From: Aquila chrysaetos chrysaetos
Taxonomy: Eukaryota; Chordata; Aves; Accipitriformes; Accipitridae
Reading direction: 5' to 3'
NCBI RefSeq assembly: GCF_900496995.4
Contig: NC_044010.1
Span: 7,068,001-7,132,000, forward strand
Length of the DNA stretch: 64,000 nt
Both the position numbers and the translations under genes were made by a program. Below are positions 11,681 through 25,647 of this stretch, in pieces. The first letter of the stretch is position 1. Each line of letters starts with the position of its first letter. The notes beneath the pieces were generated by a model that saw nothing but the letters and a program-made list of their open reading frames with translations, was not told the origin of the DNA and searched no databases.

Positions 11681-14600
11681 GTCAGTCTAGGAGTACCTGT
11701 CCATCTGTGCTGCATATAGGTCCGATTACCCTTCATGTTCTTTCAGGAGTAAGCCAAATGGGTCTCTGCAAGAGGAAACCCAGGTACTATTAACAGGACA
11801 GTTCATTCCATGGTCCACTCCAGACATCTGGTATAAGCATAAACTGTAGGTACAAACCACACCAAACCTGAGTCCACCTTTACAGCACGATCTCAGCACG
11901 CTTTGCACTCTCAAGCATTCCGACAAACCCTCATGTTACATGCACTGCATGTAATTTATACCACTGAATTCATCTGATGAAAACATCATCCCTGTGAGCT
12001 GCAATACAGTTCTTGTTGTGTTGTTGCAGGCATTTTGAATTGAAAGAAAACATATTTTAAAGTATTGACTATATCTAGGGCTAAATACATGAGGTCTAGG
12101 GGAGGTGAAATGGTGTTCAGTGTGCACATTGCCAGCCTTTTCTAGAGCAGGTTAGGCTTGAGGAGTATGGCTATAAGCCACACAACACCACTTCGTCTGG
12201 GAAAGGTGTATTTGGCAAAGTAGGTGTATTGACATGATCAAGTGGAAGACTGAAAAAGTAGAAGAAAAACAAGTAATTTCACTAAATTGGTTGACTGTTA
12301 TGTTCAAACTAATTGTGAGCCATTGTAGGGACATGAATTGAGAGATAAGGTACCTCATCCCAACCTGGGTAAACCATCAGCTTTGATAAAAGCCAGTCTC
12401 CACTGATGTTGAGTGGAACTTACACGGTTTGGATCCAGATTCAGATTTTGAGTCTTCTCTTCTACATACAAATGTAATAGTGCTTTGATCAAGCATGAAG
12501 TGGAAATGAAATACAGTAGATGTGAAAGTCAGATAGGATCTAATTACAAACACCCCCACTCTCTCTCTAAGCTGTGGAATATTCAGATACTAGCTTTACC
12601 TCCCCTTGTTCCCCATCTCTGAATGTTAGAATGTCTTGACCTCAAAGACATTCCTGCTCAAATAGAAATACGATACGCTGGGTCAGAAGTAGAGTTAGTC
12701 TCCTAGGGAATGATGTGCTAATTCTACAATACACCACAGCTCAAGCACTAAAGCAGGATTAATTTATAATATCTGCAGATTAAAAAAGGGAAAAGGACCA
12801 GACCTTACACTGCACAAAACAAACGACTGGATACCAGCCAGGTGTTTGAGCAAGTGTCTACCTCTTCCATTAACATATGCTGCCTCTCTTTAGGAAACCT
12901 TCCCTTACAGCACCGCTGCAGCAAAACAAATGCTTCGTTTATTCAGTCTTCCTGACCTAGTTGCTGACACCATGCTCCCAAGAACTATTGGACATATCCC
13001 TTATCTTTAGAATTCCTTGCAAGATTTTCAGCAGCTAAGCACTGCGTTATGAAGAATTTGTAGGCAGATCTCAGGAAGATTCAAGATTTATGGCTTGCAC
13101 GTAATGATGTGCTTCTGCCCAAAACAGCACGTGCATAATCCTAGCCCAGCAGCTTCATGAGATCTCAATACTAGAAACCAGTGTTGAGGCAAATTTAGGT
13201 TAAGCATAATATGCAAAAAATGAATATGAGGGATGTCAACCTTTTGAATAGTGACTGGATGTATAATAGGCTCTCCTTTGCTTGAAGACTTTGAGTCAGG
13301 AAGTTTTTCTTGAAGGTAAGTGCTAGCTGAGAGAGTTAAGGATTGGAAGAAATTACTGTGAAATCTTAGGCCACATAACATGTAAGACAAGTAATGATCA
13401 TAGCTTTTTCTCTGCATAACATCTATTTACTTGTATAGCAACTCACTGGTTGTGCAGAATCCTAAGAGACTCTGTCCACAAAGGTCTACACAAATCCAGA
13501 TATTCTCACAAAAATATTATATATAACAGTGAGACAGCTATTCATGGAGCATTTGTGTGGAGGGGATTGGAGTAAAATTTGATCAAACATCATCCTTCTG
13601 ACTACAGTGCTGTGATTAATTTTTACCTGTTTAATAATATTTTATTCCCTGACTCACTTAGGCCAACAGGCCATTTGGACACTCCAAGAAAGCCATAATA
13701 TGTGATTAGCACCTGTTATAGTAGAAATCAGTTTTCTTCCCAGGAGAAGAAGGAGAAAAAGAGAAATTCATTGAGCACTGGTAGAACTGCCTCTTGGTGG
13801 AATTACTAACATATGATGTAATGCACCTTGGCTCTCCCCTCCAGCTTGAGAGCAGTTCAGACTGCTGTTCCTGCCTGCAAATAGTCAGAGCAGGCACCAT
13901 ACAGACATACATGAGCTCATACCCAGGGAGAGATTGTGGCTGAGGTCAGGGCAATGTTACAGACTCAACTGCAGTGTCTCCTTGTTAATTATGGTAAATC
14001 GGTGGTGTTGATCAGAGCTGTGGAACAGCAATCAGGTCCAGATTGTAATTCAGATGAGGTACAACTCCATCTATTTCTTCCTGACTTTCCCCTCCCAAGC
14101 AATTTAAAAATATTAGATAAATACCAAGTCAAAACTTTAGCTGAAAAACCTGTCTAACAGCCACTTTGTAAGGCAGGAGTCCATATGACCTTGGCCAGGG
14201 GCCTTCTGCAACAGATCCCATGTTTATTCACATGAATCTTCCAGGGCTCTGTAGCTAAATCCAGTATCTCCCTAAATCCAGGGAGAGTTTTTCCAGTGTT
14301 TACATGAGGACAAGAATTCACACCTGAATAACTAAGTGATCAGTAAGTGCATTCCTTCATAGTTTTGTTTAGCACTAATTTGACAGCTTTCCATATGCTT
14401 CTTCCCCATTATGAAAGCTGTACAGGAGCAGTGTAAATCTATCTCAACGCTACTTTTAAAACTAGCTTTAAGGTTCAGTTGTCCATAGGTCGCACAGTCT
14501 GGCTTGCTGTAGGATATGCTGCAGTTGGAGCTGTTAGTGCTTGTTATTATATAACTGCCTGCTAGAACAGGAGGGAGCACAAAACAACCAAAGAAACTAA

Positions 14601-15245
14601 GAACTAACCAAGTTTTGTTTATCACAGATTTGAACTACTGACTTACAGGTGAAAGGCTCCATATGTTACTACTAATCTCTCTCATCACTCCCCTTTGACA
14701 AAATGCTCCAGTAACCTATTTTTTCATGGTGTTTCTGAAATCAGCTGGATGGACCCCATGTGTATCGAATGCAGCATAGTTAAGGGATTTTGCTGCAGAA
14801 AACCTTCATCACCTTGGTCTTTGGCAAAGTGAACAGTGCTGAGAAGTCTACTCTGGAGTTAGTCTCTTCAGACAATAAAGGTAATATACTGTCAGAAACT
14901 AGAAGCTCTGAATGAAGAAATAAAAGAGAAGCAAGCCGTTGAGGCTGGATAACAGACACACTAAAAGTCCTCACACTAAAAGATGGGAGCAAAGAACAGA
15001 ATGGATGAACTGCAAATCAAAAAATGGGCTTCTCTTATGCATGACAATTTCTGTGATGAACATTATAGAAATACTACATGAATCAATGGCACACACTTGC
15101 CTGTAATACTCTATTCACCTCCAAAAGAGCCACAGAGGACATTCCAGAGTTAAGTAACAAACGTGACTAGGGGCAGAAAGTTTCTGTACAGAGGGATACT
15201 GAGGCTATTGAGGTCAGAATGAAGACGCTTAAGAAAAATCAGGAA

Positions 15246-15422
15246 ACGATCCAAAAACATTGCACCATTACTGAATATTGGATGATCGCCACAGAGGCTG
15301 TGTAAATCTGTAGCACCGGCTTTGCGTACCATGGACCGAATCCCATTGCTGTCACATATATGCAATGATTTTGAGGAATGTTAAAGCGGGGGGATATTTG
15401 GCCCAGAATAACATCAAACGGA
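15246..15422. repeat. Diverged duplicated segment, copy 1
   Basis: This segment aligns by eye along its length with 16302-16468 in the same orientation. Shared blocks include ACATTGC..CATTAC, GGCTGTGTAA against GCCTGTGTAA, TGCAATGATTTT and ATTTGGCCCARAATAA. The relation is lost after about 15425. It is either a local duplication or two insertions of one unrecognised old repeat. Confidence 0.6.
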
Positions 15423-15498
15423 AAAGGTAAGTAGTATTCTGAAGTGGTAAAGTCCAGTTCACATCTTGGGAGAGAAGAAAAAAAGAACCCACGCAGTC

Positions 15499-15534
15499 AC
15501 TGAGGCAGTTACTGAGGCAGTTCCTGAGGCCAGG
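15499..15534. repeat. 12-bp tandem repeat, three copies
   Basis: ACTGAGGCAGTT occurs at 15499 and 15511, followed by a diverged third unit CCTGAGGCCAGG at 15523. Confidence 0.85.
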
Positions 15535-16301
15535 AATTTGGTGGCATACAGGAAGGAACTGGAAATTTCATAAGGGAAAAGAACCACACAGGGGCAGAGG
15601 ATGTGATCAAGAGAAAATGCTGTGAAGTATATTGTGCTGGGCATAACCAATTTCTCACCAATAGAGGGAAAGGTGGAAGGACATAATTTCAATCAATAGC
15701 CAGTTATTTAGTATTGACTACTGAGACTGTAGCAGCTTTCCTGAAGCAATTAATAGTGGTAATACGTGGACACAAAATACCAGAATAGGTTTAACTAGTC
15801 CCATGTGGCAATTCTTACATTTTTGGAAATATAATATAGCTTACAGAAGACCAAATGAAGTATAACAAGTGATGAGAGAAATGCACTTGTCAAGTGGACT
15901 GCCTATGATTTCAGAGGTTATTTCGCGAGAATTAAAATAAGCTAAAATTTAAGACATTATGATAATTGCTGATATCAGATAAGCCAAATTCTGTGATCAG
16001 TTACACCAGTTATGATTTTATTGTTCTCTTCTTCTTGCTTTCTCCTGTGGTACAGGTATGACTGAATGGAAAATAAACCCATCCAGCGAAACTTGCATCT
16101 TGTCACACTTCTCAGTAAATGTTTTACAAACTTTACCAGCAAAAGGAAAAGGAACAGTCACTGCAGGATGCATTTTACGAGAGAAAATAAAGTCTCTTTT
16201 GGAACAGTTCACTGACAGCAGTGGAACCAATTCAGCTGTAGTTCAAATGGGAATCCTTATTATAAAATAAAACAGTGTTCTACCGCCCAAACGCAGCTGA
16301 A

Positions 16302-16468
16302 AGGAACCGTTATATAGTACATTGCGTCATTACCAGACAGCCTGTGTAACCCTATCTATAGCAACAGCCCTGAATATTGTGGTCCAAATTCTCTCATTTG
16401 TTACGTGTGTGCAATGATTTTTAGGGCTTTAAGTTGGGGAGATTTGGCCCAAAATAAGATAAAACTGA
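16302..16468. repeat. Diverged duplicated segment, copy 2
   Basis: This is the partner of 15246-15422, about 1.05 kb to the right in direct orientation. It carries TACATTGCGTCATTACC, GCCTGTGTAACC, GTGCAATGATTTTTAGGG and GATTTGGCCCAAAATAAG. The identity of the element is unknown. Confidence 0.6.
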
Positions 16469-19234
16469 TGACTTGATCATTTTGCCTCCTTCTGCACAAA
16501 ACAAATTTGCTCACTGCAAAGCAGCTGCCTTTCGCATGCCTACGCAGCTTAAGAGACCATACAGTAGTCTAATTCCTCAACAGTGAAGTCAGGCTGTAAC
16601 CGTGGCAGCTGTGAGTGTAAATCTCCGCTGTATGAAAAGGTCTAGGCTGATAAAGCAGATTATTGTACAAGTACATATGTGCCTGTGTATACATAAAGTA
16701 AGAAAGTGTACGGCTTAGGGTGGGAGTGAGGGAGAGCAGAATTGCCTACCGAAACCTTTACCAGAGCAACTCAGGGTAAACTGCCAGCTGGATCCCAGCA
16801 CTGCAGGCGCCCTGAAGGACACTGCTGAGGATAGGCTGGGGGGGTCACAGGACGAGGATGCAGACAGGATGGGAAGGGATTATCCGGTAAAGGAACTTCA
16901 CCCAGTGCAGGCTGGTTCTGGCATAATACAGTGATGTTGTCCCTCAGGGGAAAAACACTAATTCCAGCCTGACCTCGCTCTAAACATTACATTTGTTGCA
17001 CAGAGTGCAGAAGACAGCTCTTTTGCTCCAGTGACTGGAGTGACTGGGGCCCAGGAGTTGGCAGCACAAGTATCTATAGAGATGGGGAAAGGGACAGTCT
17101 CCCTTTAATCATTCTAAGCCTGGCATTAGCTCAAGCTTTTCTTCATCCTTTTCCAGAGAAACTGGAGCCTTCATCCCTTCCTTTCATTAAAATAAATGAA
17201 TGTATGATTGATGATCCTGGAGCTTTATAACTCCCACGTATTCAAAGATTAGCTATAGCAGTGGCTACTGCCAACACAGCACATGCTGATGTGTCACAAC
17301 CTAATCTCCAGGCTCCTTTTTAAGGGCGAGAAGCCCATTTCCACGGCCTAGTCAGCCACTGGCCTCTTTACCGCTGCGAAGGCACAAGCACAGTGGTGAT
17401 TTTGTAAAGAGGGGTCTTTACCTACTAGGAATCAAGCTGTGGCCTGCCTGCTCATCCCAGTGAAGCTGCTGAGTGACTAGGGAGCAGCGACTCAGTGATT
17501 TACACAATGGCAGATGCAACCAAACACAAGCAAAATTGAGGTTAAAATCAACTGATTAATTAAAACCCTTCCTCTCACCTTCCAGGCACATTGGTACACT
17601 TTGAGAATGGGCACCTCCAGAGATTAAGTCAATTTTGGAGAGGGTGCTGAACTGAATCCAAACAGAAAACCATTTTGAGCTGGTATTTTTTCACCTTAGA
17701 CGACACAGGGACGGTTATTACAATGATTTTGCTGAAGCTGAGCCAGGATGAGCAAACATTGATTTTTCTGGTTCAGAATGAAAGATCAGGATTTGACATC
17801 TTCACCAGGGACCTTCCTGCATGGGAACAGCTTGTTTCTAGCAGGGTCTGAACCTCACAACTTTAGCCATTCATCAGCTTTCCCATCTGTCCCAGGACAT
17901 ATCACTTCCCCAAACGTGCACTGTGATGCTGCTTTGCTCTGCAGACCTTTGCAGCAGGCTGATCACCACACCAACTTTTTCACCTGCCTAAATTGATACT
18001 CCTCACCAGAGAAACTTGCCGATTTTTTTTATTCCTCTGTGTGAAATGTCCCTTGGGACTGCTGACACTCCTCTGTGTCTGCTCCTTCCAACCCAAGTAA
18101 CTGGATACACCCATGAGTGCAGCTTAGATCCCAGATGCACATGTGTAGGTTCGTGCACTGTAACTGCCCACTGTTGTGCTGCAGCTTCACTCCAATTTTT
18201 CTGCTCAACAAGGCAGATTTAGGGAGGTAGAAGAGAAACAGCCATCCAGTAGTGCCAGAAATGTAAGTAGTACTGCAGCCCTAGCAGAGAAGGAGATCAA
18301 CAAGTTCTTCCCTATCTTGAGGCTCAACATGTAAAGCCATCCTCACAGCAACTGCTCGCTGAAAGCTCCTGATAACGTCAGTGCCAGACTTCTCTGTGAA
18401 CATCATACTGTTTTGCCACATACTGCATCATCCCTACCCTGAGGCCCAGAGATGCCCTAGTGTGGCCATACACCTTCCTGGGCTTGCCTTCGTCCATCCA
18501 TATAGACTTCTGATGATGAAGAGGACAGACTGAAAACCAGAGGAGCACAGTAAACCACAGGATGGAATCCATCTAGTTGCCCCAAACCAGAATTATCCTT
18601 ACATTCCTTATTTGCTCAGACCTGTGCCTTCTGAAGGGCAGGAAATGCTGCAGTGACTAGTGGGCCACCACCGTGAGGTCACCAGAAACTCTAGAGTTTT
18701 ACATTGACATGAACAATAGCTTATAGGAGTTGTAAGAGCTGAAAGTTCTGGATATGAAGCGACATATTAAATCTGAATGGCTTAGTGCCAGATGTATCTC
18801 CCAGTTAACTACTTCTGGGATATTTCCTTCCTGTTCCCCTACACACAGAGGTTTTCTTTTAAGAAATCCCCTCTTCTTGGGGTCAACTTTATTTTACAAT
18901 GAGAATGAAGAATGAAACAGGAGCACAAAGCTGAAGACTGTGTGTAACTGGAAAGATCAAACTATGAGATTTGTTTTAAAAGTTATTTGATATATAATGA
19001 ATTGCAAATTCAGTAGAGTACCAGCTGGAAACAACGAAGCCCTTTACCAGCAAGAGATGGGAAAGAAGAATGACGAAGTGAGTCAACAATGCAGATCTCC
19101 TGGAGAGGAGGCTTCTGGCACAGCAGGGCAATACAAGCAAGCGTGCTATATATAGAACTGGTCCTTGGGTGAATACACAGATCTTAAAGATGACCCCAAA
19201 CAGAACCCCAGTTCAGATACACAGAGAAATACAT

Positions 19235-19320
19235 AGGATGGCTGTGTGGTTTTAAGCCTGGGCTGGGAGCCAGAAATTTCCAGTTTCTCTTTTTCCCAGT
19301 TCAGTTTGTCGACTTATACC
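19235..19320 (+). mobile_element. Degraded MIR-like SINE relic, 5' half
   Basis: GTGTGGTTTTAAGCCTGG, GCTGGGAGCCAG, then CCAGTTTCTCTTTTTCCCAG resemble the 5' half of MIR-type elements in order. The divergence is high and the assignment is by eye only. Confidence 0.35.
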
Positions 19321-22300
19321 GATGGCCCCCAGCCTTTGTTGACACACAGGCAATGATACTGCGGAAGTTATGACCTGCAAGCAAATCGTGCATGGCTCTT
19401 CTTCTCAGCCGGCCGTGCCAGAGGCCCTGGGGATCCTTGTCTCAGACTGCACGCTCTTCACAGCAGAGGCTCTGTCTTGCTTTGGGCACATGCCCCCCAG
19501 TGCGATTGGCCTTCCAAAGCGTGCAGCCACTAAACTTTACTGCACTCCCCGGTAGTGTGCTCTCCTGTCCCGTACTAAACATTAATGTACTCCCCAACAA
19601 GGATGAGTGTCAGAATTTAAAGTATTAGCCTTTTAGACTAAAAAGGAGATGAGGCTTTTTTAATATCTCAGCTATAGGCCTTTAGTTACAGACCTTTTTC
19701 TATGTTTATGGCCTAAAATCTCCCCCTACATTCCAATGTACCATTTTGCTGTAAAAATATTAGATGCTTATATCTACATTAGATCATGGAGGATTGAAAG
19801 AGGACATGTAGGAGTGATTTATTTATGCAATGGGTGTTCTAACACTGACCCAAAATGTTTGTTTACTTTTTTGGTGGGGAAGAAGGACTGAATTCTGTGT
19901 TTTAGAAGCAATGAAGTTGCTAATGGAGAGGGATTTAAAATATGCCCCTTGGCAATATGGTTGTTCCATAGAATAGAATTGCTTTTGGATTCAGTTCTGT
20001 ACTTCATAAATTTATGATTCATTCTGGACAACAATCCTTAAGAATTATGATATGGTGACAAACTATTAATATTGGGCCAAATACTTAGTTTCTTAAGCAA
20101 TTTTTCCCACAGTGTTCCTCTAAGCTTCATCAAGAAAAAGTTAAGATGACTCTCAGAATCTGTTATTTCTTAATAAACAATACACAGGAGTAGCAGACTT
20201 CAAAAAGACAGATTTGCTATTATATAATGTACTTCAGCTTCAGGAATAATTGAATTTGAGAGAAGACATGCTCGCACTGGTTTATATATTTTTGTTCTCT
20301 GGATCCCGGATGTCAAATTATTTGCCATGTCTCCTTGAGAGCTGAAAGAAGTTGGGTCCAAGTTACACCTTTAAAGATCCCTTCAAATGTTTTTCATCTG
20401 ATTTATTCCTTGTTCTTTCCATACATCTAGAAAAGAGCCGAGTTTGAACAAAATTTAGTCTGTCAGTTCTGAGACAAAAGCACGTAACTCTTGAGACAAG
20501 GACTAGGTAAATGCTATATTCTACCTTTTCTTGGAGGCAGAGGAAGGTGTTAGTATTTTTCCAAAATTATTTGATTCACTTTGCCCAAAAATTGTAAGAA
20601 AATGATTACTTGGTGTAATGACTTTGTAAGACTCTTTCCCCCTGCTTCCCCCACTTCAGTAAAGCTAATTTCCACTCTGTGAAAGGTCTTCTGTGCACAC
20701 CCCTGCATAAGAGAGAGCATTGCTGATGAAACAAATAGACACCGCTTGTTGTCTGTCTCTCCTTCATAAAGGCATTACTTTGGACCTTTTTTCTCTTCTC
20801 AGCTGCACAAAACTTGTAGAAAAATAATTATCTTTGAGATTTCTGTTGGGTTCAAAAGTTTACTAGGTGAAACTGAAAAACAGGGTTAGGAAAGATAGCC
20901 TACTAACTCAGCTGAAAAAAAACCCAACCAACCTCCTTTTACTTCATATGAAGAAAACATCACACCAGAGAGAATTTGTCTGAGGAAATAAAAGTGAGCG
21001 AGGGTAGGTTAGAAGATTAACCACAGCACACAAGTAACTCAGCCACTTTTTAAGCACAGGGAACAAGATGATGAGGGCCTCCAGGTCCATGCTCCCTGCT
21101 GTATTTCTGTAACTTCTGACATGGACAGATGTACTGCTGATATTAAGCTCAAAATCAGCATTCTCCTTCACAGACTTTTCTCATTCAGCTAAAGATTTCT
21201 TAAAGACGTTAGCAATTTAGCTCTAAATATTTCACCCAAGGCCAAAATTCACAGTGAAGGTCCCATCCTTGGTGCTGTAATTTCTTCACGATTTCAAAAC
21301 AAATTTATTTCAATTTATTTCAGTGCAAATAAGGGCAATGAAACCTAAGGATGTGGCGATGTCTTCTTGCATGACTCAAAACTAGCTTCACTTTTTTATT
21401 CCAAGTGAAATATTTCAAGCCACTGGAATGTATTGTAGTCTGGTTCTTTTGTGCATTTGGGATTAAAAATAGCCAAGATACTTCATTTTTTAAATAGTCT
21501 TCTATATTGTAGAGCTAATTTTTTCCTCATAATAAAAAGTTAATTAAAGTCTGCTGGATACAGTTGGATTTATTTCATAATGCAGAACAGCACGTGAAGC
21601 ACAGCTCTACCACAAAAACCCTCAGTTCTCTCTGTTCCTTTTTTTTTTCTTTTGGCTTGGTTTGCTTTAGCAAGGGAAATTTCATCATGCAAAATGTGCA
21701 ACAGGATAAATTCTGTACTGAGTCCTCCCCACTCTTCCCCATCCAGCCACATTGATTTCAAAGAAGTGTCCCCATTCCACAAGGATGTTCCTTTCAAGCA
21801 AGCCAAACCTTCTGCTTTGGCACAATCACACTAGAAAACTGGGTGATGAAGCCTAGAGCTGCACTCTGATCTCATACAATTTGTTGCTTTGAGATATTCA
21901 AGACAGCTGTCCTACACTCCCAAAAAACTGACTTGGCAGAGAAGAAGGAGACATTTCGTACCTCTGCCACCTCCCAGGCTGATTCTCTCTCACTGACCTG
22001 ATTCACAGAAAGACTCCCCACGTAGGGACGTGCAGCCCAAAGTCCATTCAGCTCATGGCTGCTGTCAAAGGATGTCATGAAATATGCTTGACACCATTTG
22101 CAACCTGCATGCTCTACCTAAGGGTAGATAGCAACACAGCAACAATTTTCACTGAGTGCACCAATCAAACTCTCCACTAGCATGTGCAAAAGAGCTTTTT
22201 TCAGTGTCAAATTCATCACCTAACAGAGCAAAAATTGAGGGGACCCAGTGTGAAGCACAGAGAAATGTGTATGCAAGAGAAAGAAAACGTATGCCTTATT

Positions 22301-22399
22301 TGATACCTATCAGCGTTAGTGTCACAACTGAAGCACCTCCATAGCCCAAATGACCAGTCTGTTGAGTACTTACAGCGTGAAGTTCATTTTTTCACCTTC

Positions 22400-22500
22400 A
22401 GATCTCAAAGCAACTTAAAAAGAGAAGGGAAAGTATTTTTAAGAGATCAAGGTATTTTACAGAAGAGGAAACTGATGCATGCTGAGATAATGCAAACGAG
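22400..22500 (-). mobile_element. MIR/CORE-SINE-like relic
   Basis: AGATCTCAAAGCAACTT, then TATTTTACAGAAGAGGAAAC and TGATGCATGCTGAG, reproduce the order of the MIR reverse complement (atctcaaagcactt, then acagatgaggaaactgaggc). Confidence 0.5.
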
Positions 22501-25500
22501 GTGAGCAATTTAGGCAGCAATATAGTGGGACAGTTCTGAGCAGCTGGCAAATCTCTGGAAGAGCAGTATTATGTTCTAATCGTTTTGAAACTAGAAGAAG
22601 GAAAACAGAAGAAAGTTCCTTTTTTTCTTCCTCAGTAAACCCATCATAGGTCAATCTGTGCTTTCAGTAACAAAACAAACAACAAAAAGAAAAAGATCAT
22701 CTGGTTCTTCATCAGCTGTGGAGTACATACTCTACCAGTTACTGTCATTTCCTAACTCTTCAAAGGATTTAGTAGTCTCCTATTCACCCCATCCAAAACA
22801 GAACAATAAGGCCTGTAGAGACCAAAATTATTCAACTACATAGTAGTTTCCTCAATAAAAACCAGCTGGTACTGCACAAAACAACAGCAGAGCCATGGAC
22901 TAGCATGTTCTTTGCAGTCCTGTGCTCTCAGTAGTAAGAACCATATTGCTTTATTTAAGCAGAGTGCAACTCAGCATGAGCCATGAGATGAGAAAAACAG
23001 ATAATTAAGACACAGCCTCCTGCAACCTTCTAGATCTCTTTTGCTGAGTTTTAATACCAGTGTGAACAGTTGCACAGATTTAATTGGAAAATGACAGAGC
23101 ATTACTGCTAGAGAGAGGCAGCTGACATAAAGCGTTTCAAGGTGCCTTGGACAAAGTCCAGTCAAAAACTGTCTTGCATAAACACCATAAATGCAAGTTT
23201 CATCATTTTTACAGAGCCAGATTGAGCATTTTATTTAATTAAATCCTGTGATAGAGATACCACTTTGTTTGCCCCAGCCTTAAAAATAAGCTACTAACAA
23301 GATCTGATCAGAGCCCATTAATCTTATGAACATCTACTGGCAAGCTGACCAAATATGAACATAAGAGTTGTCCTCTCTCACCATGTTTTTCTATGAATAT
23401 CTCGTGACAGTTTCATTTCCGCAAGAACACGTGTGCTTTTAGTCATCTGTTCACATCCTCAAGTATGGTAGATGGATCAGTTGTCTAGGAGACCCTAAAC
23501 TAAATGACAGCTTGGGTGACCCAACCAACCTATACTTTATATACCTTCTTCACAGAGGTATTTTCACATTTCAGCTTTAAAATAACTGTATATTTACTGG
23601 GGAAAAAAAAAATAAAAAATATTCCAGGCAGCTGAAGGATTAGCAGAGAGAGAGGTGAAGCATGGTGGGCTAGGAAAGGTTATCTAAACCCTGAAGAGAA
23701 ACATAATTTTTAATGGAAGATTAATGGAGGCCAAGCAAACTCATCTGGAACATGGAGATGAAAAACACAGGACAACCTGAGTAAATAGTGATGTCATGAA
23801 GTGGCTGGGTGAGATGTGCCAAGTGTCATTCTGAGGCCACAGGTGGTCATGAGGTGAATAAATCCAAATGAAACCTGAAGGTCACTTATCCTTGTCTCTG
23901 CAGCAAGAGAATCATTGCAAGGAGAGAATACTACAAGAGTATTTTGTATGTGTAGCCACTCAGCCACTAATTATGGATGAGGCTATTGCTTCCAAACCCC
24001 GCTAGCTACAGTGCCCCGCTGTGACTGGCAAAGGAGAGAGCTTGTTCTGCAGATGTAATGGTTGCAGCTTCGTATCATGATGTCAACACTAAGGTTTCCT
24101 CTGAGCAGAAAGCCAGCCTTCTGGTCATGAGAGATACTTCAGTTCTCTTTTCAGAAACTACAAGAAATCGCCTCTACTGTTCGGACCAGACTCTGACCTG
24201 GGTGGCTGCATTCCACCTTCTGTGGGTAGCCGAGCCTCTGGTCCCTATTCATCCAAACCACCACAGTCTGGGACTCAGATGAAAGGTTTCAGTTTATTCT
24301 TATCTCTGCTATGAGAGGTAGGTTTAGTTTTGTGCCACAAAACCTCACCAGTCTTGGTTTTCTTCTGCTAGTTCAGACATGGGATGGCTCATACACTAAA
24401 CCTCAGTGGTTGGATGAGTAAGATGGTAAAATTCCAATTTTAGATAATTTCTGTTTATAAAACACAGATGAAACTGGCAATGGCCTTTTACCTTAAAGGA
24501 TGTTAATTTTTGCCACCAAAGTGGTAGAGCTTGTCAAAAAGAGCTTGAGGATCTCATATTTCTGATGTTCTGAAATGGGAGCTGTATAGTCTCTGCTTTT
24601 TACATTAACCTTACCAGGCTTTTCAAACAGCAGAGAGTATAATGATTGGTTCCTTTTCTTTGCTTGTATGAAAAATACTTTAATGATGTATTCTTTGCAA
24701 TTTGCTGCCATGTAGAAAATCCTGTTGCAGTCTTATCTCTGAGTAAGATCACTCAGAAGAAACGCATCAAGATTCAAATATCCATTAAAAAGCAAAAGAT
24801 TTTATAGTAGCAAAGGCAAAAGGCGAGGGTCAGAATCCTTCCAAGGTAAAAGTTCAGTGTAGTCAGCAGAATTATGCCACAATGCTGTCCCCTCTTTAAA
24901 AAAGTTGCTTTATTCAGTAAGATGCTTCCCAGCACATACAGTGGAAAAGTTGTTTTTGATGGCTTTTAACCAGTGGAGAGGTCATCTTTCTTGTGGCAGG
25001 CCCTCAGGACTTTGATCAGCCACAGTTTTGCAACCAAAACTATCCTATGTTTAGATGATATAAATACCAAGCTTTAAAAAAAGAAAAGCAGAGACAGGCT
25101 CTAGGAGCAGGGCTTGGCTTTTCTATAAATATTCACCTAAGTACAGTGCAGTTATTTCTAATGCACAGAGGACAGATTTCAACAAATATGTCTAGGAACT
25201 AGCAAATCATTGGAACATATGTTGCAAAAAATTGTTCCCTGGCAAAGTTTTGGGTTTTGTCGTTCCCTCTGGCTATTAAAAAAAATATTTCCAGCTTCTC
25301 AGAGATAATTTCTCTACCTCCTGACAGGTTCTTTCACAACACTGTTGACTTAGTGTACCACAGAAATGCCTACAAATACCCAGATGTGTTTAGCATGTAT
25401 GGACAGGTTTTCATCTGTAGGGCTCAACATGCTCAGCAAAGGAAGGAAGGAACAAATTTTCATCATCCAGATGGGGAAGATTCTTATCACACAAAAGATT

Positions 25501-25624
25501 TTTATATTGAGACAACAGCTTTTCCTGCAGCTAGCTCATACCTTCTCTGCTGAGCAGTATGCTTATGACAGCAGGCTTGTTTTTGTAGCAAGGCACTGTT
25601 TACCGCAGGCAAGGGCACTGCAGT

Positions 25625-25647
25625 TTAGCCAAGTGCAACTTGGCTAA
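25625..25647. repeat. Perfect 10-bp inverted repeat with 3-base loop
   Basis: TTAGCCAAGT (25625-25634), loop GCA, ACTTGGCTAA (25638-25647). It is read directly; the function is unknown. Confidence 0.9.
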
